Made by a program: the position numbers and the translations under genes. Below, piece by piece: positions 8,517-17,200 of a DNA stretch of 23,291 nt. The notes beneath the pieces are model-generated. The model had not been told where the DNA came from and did no database searches. It saw only the letters and a program-made list of their open reading frames with translations. The stretch's first letter is position 1, and each line of letters opens with the position of its first letter. Location: assembly GCA_902791885.1 (NCBI GenBank), contig CADAXO010000026.1, positions 1-23,291 of the forward strand, in the 5' to 3' direction. Source of the stretch: Oscillospiraceae bacterium (GTDB taxonomy: Bacteria; Bacillota_A; Clostridia; Saccharofermentanales; Saccharofermentanaceae).

Positions 8517-8780
8517 TCATACCTTAGGGTCCTTCAGATATTCTATCAGAGAATTGACCGCTTCGGTTGAATCTGTTCCGTCAGCCGTTACCGTGACTTC
8601 CGATCCGTTGTCGATGCCGAGTGACATAACACCGAGGAGGCTCTTCGCATTGGCTCTGTGACCGTTCTTTACAATGTAGACTGTGCTTCTGAAGTCAGAT
8701 GCCTTCTGTACGAGCATCGCAACCGCCTTCATCTGAAGATCGGCAGCTTCGCAGTTGAAAATGACTTTATCTTCGGTCAT
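8517..8780 (-). CDS. HPr-family protein, Crh-like (no phosphorylatable active-site histidine)
   Basis: An 87-residue HPr-fold protein when started at ATG 8780, which has GAGGAGA nine bases upstream and gives the usual family length; an in-frame ATG at 8810 would add ten residues. The regulatory-serine region NAKSLLGVMSLGI is intact, so Ser47 (HPr Ser46) should be a target of HPr kinase. The active-site loop, normally GLHARPA, reads DLQMKAV: the phosphorylatable histidine is Gln16 and the following arginine is Lys18. In Bacillus, Crh likewise has Gln for His15; it cannot carry PTS phosphate but can act with CcpA in catabolite repression when serine-phosphorylated. A similar regulatory role is inferred here. 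It is first in an operon with uvrC and has its own predicted promoter. Assignment as a true Crh orthologue is uncertain, since the loss of histidine may be independent. Confidence 0.88.
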   Translation of the reverse strand: MTEDKVIFNCEAADLQMKAVAMLVQKASDFRSTVYIVKNGHRANAKSLLGVMSLGIDNGSEVTVTADGTDSTEAVNSLIEYLKDPKV

Positions 8781-8824
8781 AACAAGCTCTCCTCGGTCTT
8801 TATACTCCATTTCTTTCCGTGCAA

Positions 8825-8853
8825 AGTGTACTTTGAAGAAGATATCAAGTCAA
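8825..8853 (-). promoter_or_regulatory. Predicted promoter for the HPr-like/uvrC operon
   Basis: On the minus strand TTGACT (8848-8853) and TACACT (8825-8830) are 17 bases apart, about 45 bases before the start codon of the HPr-like gene. The remaining intergenic sequence (about 8854-8941) is AT-rich and contains only a weak inverted repeat, ATTCA/TGAAT. I saw no strong terminator for the NUDIX gene there. Confidence 0.6.
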
Positions 8854-8941
8854 CAAAGTAATAGGTGTTTAAAACCAATTTCGGCTTATTCACTCAAAAG
8901 CTATTGAATGGCTATTTGTATTTGTTTATTTTCACAAACGG

Positions 8942-9562
8942 TCAGTCGACCGCAGGCACCCACTCTTGTGCTCTTAAAGCTTCAAGACAGAGCCTTATCT
9001 GTTCGGGACTGCTCTTGTGATCGTTGATGTCGGAAGGCAGTTCATCGACCGGAAAGTAACGCGCATCCGTCGTCTCTTCATTAGCCCGGAACTCCCCCGC
9101 TTTATACTTGCAAAGAACGAAGAATCTTATGATATAGAAATACGAATTCGGGTTGTTGTGCTTCCTGTTGCTGTGGGCTGCGACGAGCCTTACGGGATCC
9201 ACTTCGATACCCGCCTCCTCGCGCGCCTCCTTCACGGTATTTTCCATGATGGTCCTGTCGTACTCACACCATCCTCCGGGCAGCGCCCACTTGCCGTCGT
9301 AGTCCCTTACCATGAGCACCTCTTCCTTCTCGTTGAAGATCGCGGCACGCGTGTCTATCTTAGGCGTCTGGTAGCCGTCGTTCTCCTCGAAAAGCTTCAG
9401 TGCATCATCCGCCGTTATATTCTCAGCCGAGCACTCGAGTATCCTCGCGGCGATCTTCCTCACCTCGCGGAAACGCTCCGCATCGAACTTATCCTTGCAG
9501 TAAAGAAGTGCATCATTTGCTATCGCCATAAGTTCCTGACTAATTTGAGTCAATTCATTCAT
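8942..9562 (-). CDS. NUDIX hydrolase with N-terminal helical domain
   Basis: A 206-residue protein. Residues 1-65 form the helical N-terminal extension found in a subgroup of NUDIX enzymes that act on nucleoside diphosphates linked to other groups, such as ADP-ribose or nucleotide sugars. The core starts near TPKIDTRAAIF. The NUDIX box (97-119) reads GWCEYDR...KEAREEAGI. The metal-binding pair Glu115-Glu116 and Glu112 are present. The first box glutamate position is Arg103, and the arginine that opens the REUXEE part is Lys111. The first substitution is tolerated in some members of this subgroup. Substrate is unknown. The ATG at 9562 has AAAGGA eight bases upstream, partly inside a perfect palindrome. 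It appears to be transcribed alone. Confidence 0.92.
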   Translation of the reverse strand: MNELTQISQELMAIANDALLYCKDKFDAERFREVRKIAARILECSAENITADDALKLFEENDGYQTPKIDTRAAIFNEKEEVLMVRDYDGKWALPGGWCEYDRTIMENTVKEAREEAGIEVDPVRLVAAHSNRKHNNPNSYFYIIRFFVLCKYKAGEFRANEETTDARYFPVDELPSDINDHKSSPEQIRLCLEALRAQEWVPAVD

Positions 9563-9572
9563 CGCATATATC

Positions 9573-9589
9573 CTTTGATAATATCAAAG
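9573..9589 (-). promoter_or_regulatory. Perfect palindrome overlapping the NUDIX gene ribosome-binding site
   Basis: CTTTGATA and TATCAAAG flank one central base. Read on the minus strand the right arm runs straight into AAAGGA, the only good ribosome site for the ATG at 9562. It could be an operator, or an RNA hairpin that hides the ribosome site. No regulator is encoded nearby. Confidence 0.45.
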
Positions 9590-9611
9590 CGGCGAAGGAT
9601 TTCTTCGCCGC
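9589..9611 (-). terminator. GC-rich hairpin between veg and the NUDIX gene
   Basis: A perfect 9-base stem GCGGCGAAG/CTTCGCCGC with a 5-base loop. On the minus strand it is followed by TTTGATATT, a weak U-tract, so it is a plausible terminator for the Veg-family gene. It abuts the palindrome at 9573-9589. A TATAAT-like element at 9624-9629 lies upstream, with a poor -35, so it may instead sit in the NUDIX gene leader. Confidence 0.6.
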
Positions 9612-9657
9612 CGGTAATAAACTATTATATTGATCCTCTGACGAGGTTAACCGCTTA

Positions 9658-9861
9658 TTAAACTACTGCTGCAGTCTCTGCTGTCTCAGCGGGAACTGCG
9701 ATCCTTACTGCTCTTGTAAGAACGTCTATGTAGCTGTAGGAAACGATCTCGAACTCACCGTCGGACTCACGCTGGCATCTTACCGTGAAGACGTTCGGAT
9801 AGCAGTTATCGACTACACCCTCGTGAACGATGATTCTCTTACGGCCGCCATTGGATTTGAG
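9658..9861 (-). pseudogene. veg: Veg-family protein lacking its 5' end
   Basis: An open frame of 67 codons runs from 9861 to the stop at 9658-9660. It encodes LKSNGGRKRIIVHEGVVDNC, then YPNVFTVRC and FEIVSYSYIDVLTRAVRIA, a clear match to the Veg (DUF1021) family, a small protein linked to biofilm and sporulation control in Bacillus. The family has about 20 further N-terminal residues before the LKxNGGR motif. Here TAG (9862-9864) sits immediately upstream in frame, and the frame contains no ATG, GTG or TTG anywhere. The TAG is part of GGAGGTAG, an excellent ribosome site, behind a near-consensus promoter. The simplest reading is that about 60 bases holding the start and N-terminus are missing between the ribosome site and codon 20. 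The only ATG nearby (9849-9851) is out of frame and stops after 12 codons. Confidence 0.82.
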
Positions 9862-9889
9862 CTACCTCCAAAAAATAAAATCCAAAGAG

Positions 9890-9918
9890 ATGATAACAGT
9901 GTTAAGACTTTTTGTCAA
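9890..9918 (-). promoter_or_regulatory. veg: Near-consensus promoter upstream of veg
   Basis: On the minus strand a perfect TTGACA (9913-9918) is 17 bases from TATCAT (9890-9895). The GGAGGT ribosome site follows at about 9865-9870. This is the strongest promoter-like sequence in the window, fitting the very high expression for which veg is known in Bacillus. The rest of the gap up to 10007 is AT-rich, with no other recognisable element. Confidence 0.8.
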
Positions 9919-10007
9919 TTAATAACCCCTATATATTGTGGTGGTTTGTTAAATTCTTACAAAATCTCGTAGTTTTTACCGCAATTAGGGGCTTTACAAG
10001 GAGGTTA

Positions 10008-11246
10008 TCAGTGACAGGACTCGAGGTATTGGGCCACAAACGACGAGATATCGGCCTGTATCATCTGCGCCCTCTCATAAGACGAGCATTCGCTGTAGAC
10101 AATAAGCACAATAGGCTCCGATGCATCTATGATCGCGATATCCGTGTAAGCGTGGAATGATTCGTTTCTTCCCGAGACATGAAGTACGGGAACGTCCTCC
10201 CCGAACGATGCCGTGAAAGGCGAACTGATCGATGAATGATAAAGGTCGTTGATAAGAGGCTGATATACATCGGGCTCTCTTACATATCCATAGTACAGAG
10301 CCTCGGCATATGCCGCCATGTCATAGCAGGATGTCCTGCCCGGGCCGCTCATCAATGTGCCCTGAAAGTCAGTATACGTCGCATCGGACGTGTAGTTCAT
10401 GTAACCGCTTATTCCGGATATATAGCTCCATACCGTCTCGATGCCGCTGCATCTGTCTAAGATCACAGACAGTGCATAATCGTCATTTTCCGTAACCGCG
10501 AGATTCGCCAGAGTCCTTACATAGAACATCTTGCCCTCAGGATAGACTGCCGCGATACCCGAAGAATTGCCGGGTACATAAGAGCCGTCGTAAGTGACCA
10601 CATAATCGGGGGAACCGAATCCCAGATCCACCCTGTGCCAGTATGTCATCTCGATAGGAAGGGCGAATGCACCTGCAGGGATGATGGGATCAAGGTCGTT
10701 AAGACCGATGGTCTCCCTGTTATCAAGATTGATATATCTGAAGCATATCCTCTCAGACGGATAGTCGGCGATATAGTTCTGGACATTCTGCTTAAGATAG
10801 TCGAGCAGAACATCTCTTTGCTCATGTGAGATAGTCTGTAAAGGATAGCTTGTCCTGAAGTAGAAGGGCTCACCTTCCTCGAACTCATGTGCCGAAAGGT
10901 CCGTAAGATCAATAGTCTCAACGGTCGATTCTGTCGCGATTACGGGAGCGAGGAACTCCTCTGTCTCTTCTATAGTCTCAGTGGGATCAGCATTAACTTC
11001 AACCGGTACGGGTTCGGTCTCAGCCGTTTCTTCCGTCTCGGCAGCAGTCCATGTTGCAGCACCGACGAGATCCGGATAATCCCTCTCATACATTCTTTGC
11101 ATATTCGCACCGATCTTTATAAAGACCGCGGTAAGTGCGATAAGCACGACTATCGTTATGGCGACGACAGTCTTGGTATGACGTTCCTTCTTTATCCCCT
11201 CAGCTTTATCGAGGAATGTAGGATTGGGATATTGGCCGCGTTTCAT
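10008..11246 (-). CDS. Membrane-anchored beta-lactamase-fold protein, catalytically degenerate
   Basis: A 412-residue protein with a basic N terminus, one transmembrane segment at about 26-46 (VVAITIVVLIALTAVFI), an acidic Thr/Glu/Pro-rich linker (about 62-115), and an extracellular domain resembling class A beta-lactamases and related serine hydrolases. The motif positions are recognisable, but their residues have changed. Where the SxxK motif is expected, in IIPAGAFALPIEMTYW, there is Gly192 and Ala195. The SDN position reads TEN (252-254) within TENDDYALSVIL. The KTG position reads VSG (357-359) before RNESFHAYTDIAII. It therefore should not form an acyl-enzyme; a role in binding wall or peptide ligands is inference. 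Its ATG shares one base with the fhs stop, so the two genes are translationally coupled, though no shared function is obvious. Confidence 0.75.
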   Translation of the reverse strand: MKRGQYPNPTFLDKAEGIKKERHTKTVVAITIVVLIALTAVFIKIGANMQRMYERDYPDLVGAATWTAAETEETAETEPVPVEVNADPTETIEETEEFLAPVIATESTVETIDLTDLSAHEFEEGEPFYFRTSYPLQTISHEQRDVLLDYLKQNVQNYIADYPSERICFRYINLDNRETIGLNDLDPIIPAGAFALPIEMTYWHRVDLGFGSPDYVVTYDGSYVPGNSSGIAAVYPEGKMFYVRTLANLAVTENDDYALSVILDRCSGIETVWSYISGISGYMNYTSDATYTDFQGTLMSGPGRTSCYDMAAYAEALYYGYVREPDVYQPLINDLYHSSISSPFTASFGEDVPVLHVSGRNESFHAYTDIAIIDASEPIVLIVYSECSSYERAQMIQADISSFVAQYLESCH

Positions 11247-12919
11247 CAGAACAGGCCGTGAACAACACCGTCGGAATCAATATCGATCTTCAAAGCCGCT
11301 GGAGCCTTGGGAAGTCCCGGCATAGTCATGATCTTACCCGTGAGGATAACGATATAACCTGCACCTGCCGCAAGACGCGCTTCCCTTACGGTCAAAGTGA
11401 AACCTTCGGGACGGCCGAGGAGCTTGGGATCATCGGACAGCGAATACTGGGTCTTCGCAACGCAGATCGGAAGATTGCCGTAACCTGCCTTTTCGAAGCC
11501 TTCGATAAGCTCCCTTGCCTCGGGAAGGATATCAACGTCCTTCGCGCCGTAGATCTTAGTGGCAACCGCCTTGATCTTATCCTCGATGGAATCGTTAAGG
11601 TCGTAAATGAACTTGGGCTCAGGCTTATCGTTCTTATCGAGTACCGCGAGAACCTTCTCGGCAAGCTCGATTCCGCCTTCTCCGCCCTTGGCGAAGATCT
11701 CGGCGGGAGCATAAGAAGCACCGCACTCCTCACAGAGCCTTTTAAGCTCCGCGATCTCCTCTTCAGTATCTGAAGGGAATCTGTTGGATGTGACGATAAC
11801 GGGAAGACCCATGGCCTTCATGTTCTCGATGTGCTTGGAAAGATTGGCGAATCCTTCCGTAACCTTCTGAACATCAGGCGTTGTAAGCTCTTCCTTCGGA
11901 ATGCCCGCATTGTACTTTAATGATCTTATAGTAGAAACGATAACGCATGCGTCAGGCCAGATACCTGTCTTACGGCACTTGATATCGAGGAACTTGAAAG
12001 CTCCGAGATCGGCGCCGAAGCCTGCCTCAGTGATAGTGATATCTGCAAGCTTCATGGCTGCCTTGGTAGCGATTACCGTGTTGCATCCGTGAGAAATGTT
12101 GGCGAACGGACCGCCGTGGATCAGTGCGGGAACGTGCTCGATGGACTGAACGAGATTAGGATTAATGGCATCCTTAAGAAGAACAGCCATTGCGCCCTCA
12201 GCCTTGAGATCCTTAGCCTTGATGATGTTGCCGTCGAGGTCATAAGCTACGACGATATCGCCGAGTCTCTTCTTAAGATCAGCCTCATCTGTGGAAAGGC
12301 AGAGAACCGCCATTACCTCGGAAGCCGCCGTGATCGAGAAAGACTCGTCACGCTCGATACCGTTAGTACCGCCGCCTACGCCGACCTTAATAGCACGGAG
12401 TGCGCGGTCGTTCATATCCATGCATCTTTTCCAGAGGATCCTGTCCTTATCGATGCGAAGCTCGTTGCCCTGATAGATGTGGTTATCGATCATGGCAGCG
12501 AGAAGATTGTTAGCAGATGTTATAGCGTGAAGGTCACCCGTGAAGTGGAGATTGATGTCTTCCATCGGAAGCACCTGAGAGTAGCCGCCGCCTGCAGCTC
12601 CGCCCTTGATTCCGAATACGGGACCTAAGGAAGGCTCTCTTAAAGCGAGCATTACGCTTCTTCCGAGCTTATTAACAGCCTGAGCAAGACCGATACTTAC
12701 GGTAGTCTTGCCTTCTCCTGCAGGAGTAGGATTCATCGCAGTAACAAGAACGAGCTTGCCGTCCTTCTTGGAGCTTCTGCTCTTGATCGCACCAAGCGGG
12801 ATCTTGGCCTTGTACTTGCCGTAGAACTCGAGCTCGTCTGCACCAAGCCCTGCCTTTGCTGCTATATCCCCGATGGGATTAAGTGTTGCCTGCTCCGCTA
12901 TCTCGATGTCGCTTAACAT
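11246..12919 (-). CDS. fhs: Formate--tetrahydrofolate ligase
   Basis: Makes 10-formyltetrahydrofolate from formate, THF and ATP, feeding purine synthesis and, in acetogens, the Wood-Ljungdahl pathway. From ATG at 12919 the product is 557 residues, the family length. An upstream in-frame ATG at 12931 lacks a ribosome site, whereas GAGGT precedes 12919. The ATP-binding loop TPAGEGKTT lies at 65-73. Other hallmarks are [50 protein letters not shown] and the C-terminal [11 protein letters not shown]. No other Wood-Ljungdahl gene is in the window, so a general one-carbon role is the safe reading. Confidence 0.98.
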   Translation of the reverse strand: MLSDIEIAEQATLNPIGDIAAKAGLGADELEFYGKYKAKIPLGAIKSRSSKKDGKLVLVTAMNPTPAGEGKTTVSIGLAQAVNKLGRSVMLALREPSLGPVFGIKGGAAGGGYSQVLPMEDINLHFTGDLHAITSANNLLAAMIDNHIYQGNELRIDKDRILWKRCMDMNDRALRAIKVGVGGGTNGIERDESFSITAASEVMAVLCLSTDEADLKKRLGDIVVAYDLDGNIIKAKDLKAEGAMAVLLKDAINPNLVQSIEHVPALIHGGPFANISHGCNTVIATKAAMKLADITITEAGFGADLGAFKFLDIKCRKTGIWPDACVIVSTIRSLKYNAGIPKEELTTPDVQKVTEGFANLSKHIENMKAMGLPVIVTSNRFPSDTEEEIAELKRLCEECGASYAPAEIFAKGGEGGIELAEKVLAVLDKNDKPEPKFIYDLNDSIEDKIKAVATKIYGAKDVDILPEARELIEGFEKAGYGNLPICVAKTQYSLSDDPKLLGRPEGFTLTVREARLAAGAGYIVILTGKIMTMPGLPKAPAALKIDIDSDGVVHGLF

Positions 12920-12952
12920 AGGTAACCTCATTTTCAGGATAATTGTTACAAC

Positions 12953-12961
12953 ATTATATCA
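12953..12961 (-). promoter_or_regulatory. fhs: Extended -10 promoter for fhs
   Basis: On the minus strand TGATATAAT (TGnTATAAT form) ends 33 bases before the fhs start codon. No good -35 box is visible, as is common for extended -10 promoters. Just upstream is a short stem ACGGCA/TGCCGT (about 12968-12985) without a T-run, which may serve weakly as the end of the glycosyltransferase transcript. Confidence 0.55.
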
Positions 12962-13018
12962 TTTATTGACGGCAAACTCTGCCGTGCCCGCCCTCTATAA
13001 CTTTCATAAGCTTACGGG

Positions 13019-14134
13019 TTAAAAATCAATATTTCTTATACTCTCCGCTATCACACCGACCCCGCCGGCGGCAAGAAGCTTCCTCCCCAAGGTCTTCGCA
13101 TTAGCACTGATCTCTTCCGAAGATATAAGCTCATCAGCCTTGGCGCGGAGCACTTCAGCACTAAACTCCATGTGATCCAGGCTTATGCCGGCATTATTCT
13201 TCGCGACCGACTCCGCATTATACTTACGCTCGAAGACCTTCCCCGGCACCATTATCTGCGGCACACCGTGAATAAGACCGTCCGCGATACTGTTCTGCCC
13301 GCCGTGATTGATAAAGAGCACCGCCTCATCAAGAAGCTCATTGAAGTCCCACCTCGGCGCCACGTGGACATTGCCGTCATCCGTCTTCTCAAGATACGAT
13401 GAAGCAAGATACACCTGATACGGACTTCCCCTGAAAGCTTCCCTCACTGCACTTAATATCTTCTTCGCACTGACGGTCCCGCTTCCCATGTATACGAGGA
13501 TCTTATCGCGTTCCCTTTTCGCTGGTTCAGCCTTCTTCAGCGTACCGCAGTACACCACACCTTCACGGGCGAACGGCTCAAGCTCGAAGATGCTCGGGCA
13601 CACAGCAACATCCGCCCACTCGAAAAGCTTCAATGCCGACTCCACAGTTTCCAGCCCCAATTCCTTAAGAAGCCTGTTAAGGCCTCCCGCAAGCTTCGGG
13701 TTATTCGCGTACTCATGCTGAGTCGGGTAGCTTACGGCATTAATTAGCTTCACCCCCGCGGCCTTCGCTGCGATCATGGCGGAGATATTAAACTCCGAAT
13801 AGACAATGTCCGGCTTTTCTTTGTTTATGAGATCAATGAGCTGATCCACGCTTCTTCGAAGGTACTTATAGGCCAGGTTTCCGGTGAGCCTTAATACCTC
13901 ATCGAAGCTGTTTACTGTCTTCCTTGAAGTAAGCCCCGTCTTCTGAGCAAGAGGGAACATCCTCTTCGCGATCGGGGTCGGAAGCCCCATCGGCAGCGGC
14001 ACTTCAAGATCATCATATGTGACGACATCAAAGCCGGACTCCTTAAGTCCTTCCTTAAGCAATCGTATCCTCGATGACGGACCCGAGGTCTCCGCCATCG
14101 CGAGCATAGGCACCAATACTATCTTCTTATCCAT
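13019..14134 (-). CDS. GT-B glycosyltransferase, GT1/UGT-like
   Basis: A 371-residue cytosolic or membrane-associated protein with the two-domain GT-B pattern. The N-terminal domain starts MDKKIVLVPMLAMAETSGPS, followed by a central KPDIVYSEFNISAMIAAKAAG segment. The C-terminal nucleotide-sugar domain begins KILVYMGSGTVS (211-222) and contains the signature INHGGQNSIADGLIHGVPQI (275-294), then PGKVFERKYNAESVAKNNAG. This pattern occurs in UDP-sugar transferases that glycosylate lipids, sterols or small metabolites; the acceptor cannot be told. It is a single-gene unit between the carB-dapF terminator and fhs. No ribosome site precedes the ATG, which lies eight bases past a TATAAT box, so the mRNA may be leaderless. 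Confidence 0.88.
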   Translation of the reverse strand: MDKKIVLVPMLAMAETSGPSSRIRLLKEGLKESGFDVVTYDDLEVPLPMGLPTPIAKRMFPLAQKTGLTSRKTVNSFDEVLRLTGNLAYKYLRRSVDQLIDLINKEKPDIVYSEFNISAMIAAKAAGVKLINAVSYPTQHEYANNPKLAGGLNRLLKELGLETVESALKLFEWADVAVCPSIFELEPFAREGVVYCGTLKKAEPAKRERDKILVYMGSGTVSAKKILSAVREAFRGSPYQVYLASSYLEKTDDGNVHVAPRWDFNELLDEAVLFINHGGQNSIADGLIHGVPQIMVPGKVFERKYNAESVAKNNAGISLDHMEFSAEVLRAKADELISSEEISANAKTLGRKLLAAGGVGVIAESIRNIDF

Positions 14135-14141
14135 AAGTGTG

Positions 14142-14150
14142 ATTATAGCA
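14142..14150 (-). promoter_or_regulatory. Extended -10 promoter directly abutting the glycosyltransferase start
   Basis: On the minus strand TGCTATAAT is followed by seven bases (CACACTT) and then the ATG at 14134. The expected transcription start is at or within a base or two of the A of the ATG. Confidence 0.6.
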
Positions 14151-14158
14151 AAATAAAA

Positions 14159-14190
14159 CCCCGTTACGTGTTGACATAACGGGGCTTTTT
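14159..14190. terminator. Bidirectional intrinsic terminator after carB-dapF
   Basis: CCCCGTTA pairs with TAACGGGG around a 10-base loop. On the minus strand the stem is preceded by AAAAAG and followed by TTTTATTTT; on the plus strand it is followed by CTTTTT. It starts 20 to 30 bases beyond the carB-dapF stop codon and ends that operon. Confidence 0.9.
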
Positions 14191-14210
14191 CTCAGATTGA
14201 ATAATGCGGA

Positions 14211-17200
14211 TCAGATCTCCATTCTTCCTTCGAAGACCTTCGCGCAGTTACCTGTCATGAAGACTGTCTCGTCAGTGTATCTGATGACAAGCTCGCCGCC
14301 CTTGAGGATTACTCTGATGTCCTCATTCTTCGGGCAGTAGCCGTTAAGTACGGAAGCGACTGCAGCTGCACATGCGCCTGTACCGCAGGCCATAGTCTCG
14401 CCGGAGCCTCTCTCCCAGACTCTCATCTTGATCGTGTGATCGTCGATGATCTTAACGAACTCTGTGTTGACTCTCTCGGGGAACAGCTTATCGTACTCGA
14501 ACTTCGGGCCGACCTTATCGATGTCGATAACATCAACCAGATCAGTGAATACTACCGCATGAGGGTTGCCCATAGATACGCATGTGATCTTGTACTCATT
14601 GCCGTCGATGGTAACGGGACGTGCAACCACCTGGCCGTCACAGTCGGGATCGAGTGCAACCGGGATCTGTGTGGGATCGAGGATCGCATCACCCATGTCG
14701 ACCTTAACTCTTACGACCTCATCAGCCAAAGTCATGAGCTCGAGCTTCTTGATGCCGCTTCTGGTCTCGATGGTCATGTGTCTTCTCTTATGACCTCTTA
14801 CGTCGTACATATACTTACCGACGCAGCGGATAGCGTTGCCGCACATGTTGCCCTCGGAACCGTCGAGGTTATACATGATCATTCTTGCATCAGCGACTCT
14901 CGAAGGAGCGATGAGAACGATACCGTCACCGCCGACACCGAAGTGACGGTCGGACATATATACGGACAAAGACTCGGGAGAAGATACCATCTTCTCGAAA
15001 CAGTCGATGTAGATGTAGTCGTTGCCTATGCCCTGCATCTTTGTAAACTCGACTACCTTTCTTCTCTCTCTCATGTTGTTGATGTCGACGAGCTCTGTGT
15101 TGATCTCGGAATATCTGGACATCAGTGAGTCTGCAAGAGCGTCAGCCGTATCAAGCGCCGTAAGGCAGGGGATTCCGAGCATTACCGCACGTCTTCTTAG
15201 CTTAACGGAATCTCTTGCAGGAATCCTTCCTCTCTTGGAAGTCGAGATAATGTAGCTTACCTTGCCGCTCTCAAGAAGTGAGATCGTGTTGTTCTCAGGT
15301 GACTCATGGATCTTATGTACTTCTGTTACATCCATGCCGGACTCGCGGAGGATCTTCGCAGTTCCGCCTGTCGCATAGAGGTTGAAGCCCAGTGTATCGA
15401 ATTTCTTGGCGATCTCGACTACTTCCTGCTTGTCGGAATCGCGGACAGTGATGAAGACACCGCCTTCCTTATACATCTTGTAGCCTGCTGCTACGAGGCC
15501 CTTGTACAAAGCTTCGGAGAGGTTACGGCCTACGCCTAAGACCTCACCCGTGGACTTCATCTCAGGTCCGAGCTGTGTGTCAACGTCCGTGAGCTTTTCG
15601 AAAGAGAATACGGGAACCTTAACTGCAGTATAAGGAGACTGTCTGTAGATACCCGTGCCGTAATCCATGTCTGCAAGAGGTGTGCCGAGCGAGACCTCGA
15701 TGGCAACGTCTACCATGGGAACGCCCGTTACCTTGCTCATGTAAGGAACCGTTCTTGAAGCTCTCGGGTTAACCTCGATAACGTAGATGCGCTCGTCCTT
15801 TACGATGTACTGGATATTAACGATACCCGTGGAGTTCAAGCCCTCGCAAAGAGCCTTGGTCGTATCGACGAGCTTCTTAGCCATGTTGTCGTAGATGTGC
15901 TTTGCAGGGTAGATGGCGATCGAGTCACCGGAGTGGATACCCGTACGCTCTACGTGCTCCATGATACCCGGAATGAGGACATCCTTGCCGTCGTAGATGG
16001 CATCGACCTCGATCTCACGGCCCTGGATATACTTATCGATAAGCACGGGGTTCTCGATGCCCTGTGCAAGGATTATCTTCATGTATTCCTTAACATCCTG
16101 ATCGTCGAAAGCGATGATCATGTTCTGGCCGCCCAATACGTAGGAAGGTCTAAGAAGTACCGGATAACCGATCTTGGATGTAGCCTCGAGCGCCTCTTCC
16201 TCGGTAAGAACGGAGAAGCCCTTAGGTCTTGCGATTCCGAGTCTCTCGAGAAGCTCGTCGAACCTCTCTCTGTCCTCAGCCATATCAATGGAATCAGCGG
16301 ATGTACCGATGATGTTGATGTTGTTCTTGGCAAGCGTCTTTGTAAGCTTGATGGCAGTCTGGCCTCCGAACGCTACTACTACGCCGTAAGGATTCTCCTG
16401 CCTGATGATGTTCATTACATCCTCGGGATCCAAAGGCTCGAAATAAAGTCTGTCACCCGTATCGAAGTCAGTGGATACAGTCTCGGGGTTGTTGTTGATG
16501 ATAACGACTCTGAAGCCTAAGTTCTGAAGCGCATGTACGCAGTGAACCGCAGCGTAGTCGAACTCGATACCCTGACCGATCCTGATAGGACCTGAACCTA
16601 TAACGATAACCGTCTTCTTTGCGCGCTGCTCCTCTGGCTCGAACTCGAGGTCAGCCTCGTTCTCTCCGCCTTCGCCCGGGAGATTATATGTGCCGTAGAA
16701 ATAAGGTGTCGTAGCAGCGAACTCGCCTGCGCAGGTATCAACCATCTTGTAGACGGGAACGAGCTTGTCGGCTGTGATCGCATTGCCGGAGATCTTCTCC
16801 ATCGTGCGGTCCGTGAAGCCGAGCTTCTTACCTGTTACATAGTCATCAGCAGAGATTACGCCGCCCTCGATCTTCTTCTCGAAGTCTACAAGGCGCTTAA
16901 CCTTATTGAGGAACCACATGTCGATCTTGGTGACCTCATGGATCTCCTCGCATGTAACGCCTCTGTACATAGCCTCGCCGATAAAGAAAAGTCTCTCATC
17001 GGTAGGCTTGGAATATCCTTCCTTGATCTCCTCGAGGGATACTTCCTCGAACTTCGGGATCCTTACGCGGTCTGCGGAGATCTCGGCTCCTCTTACCGCC
17101 TTCATAAGAGCGGACTCGAAAGTATCGGAGATAGCCATGACCTCACCTGTGGCCTTCATCTGTGTGCCGAGGTCACGCTTTGCATATACGAACTTATCGA

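Noticed and set aside
9924..9993. Complementary CCCCTA and TAGGGG segments 54 bases apart in the gap between veg and the beta-lactamase-fold gene.
   Set aside because: The loop is too long and there is no T-run after it, and it overlaps the veg promoter area. Not convincing as a terminator.
9995..10008. CCTCCTT on the minus strand just after the stop of the beta-lactamase-fold gene, resembling the anti-Shine-Dalgarno end of 16S rRNA (and AAGGAGG on the plus strand).
   Set aside because: No flanking 16S sequence is present, and the plus-strand frame that would follow is a shadow of the minus-strand gene. Chance is enough to explain it.
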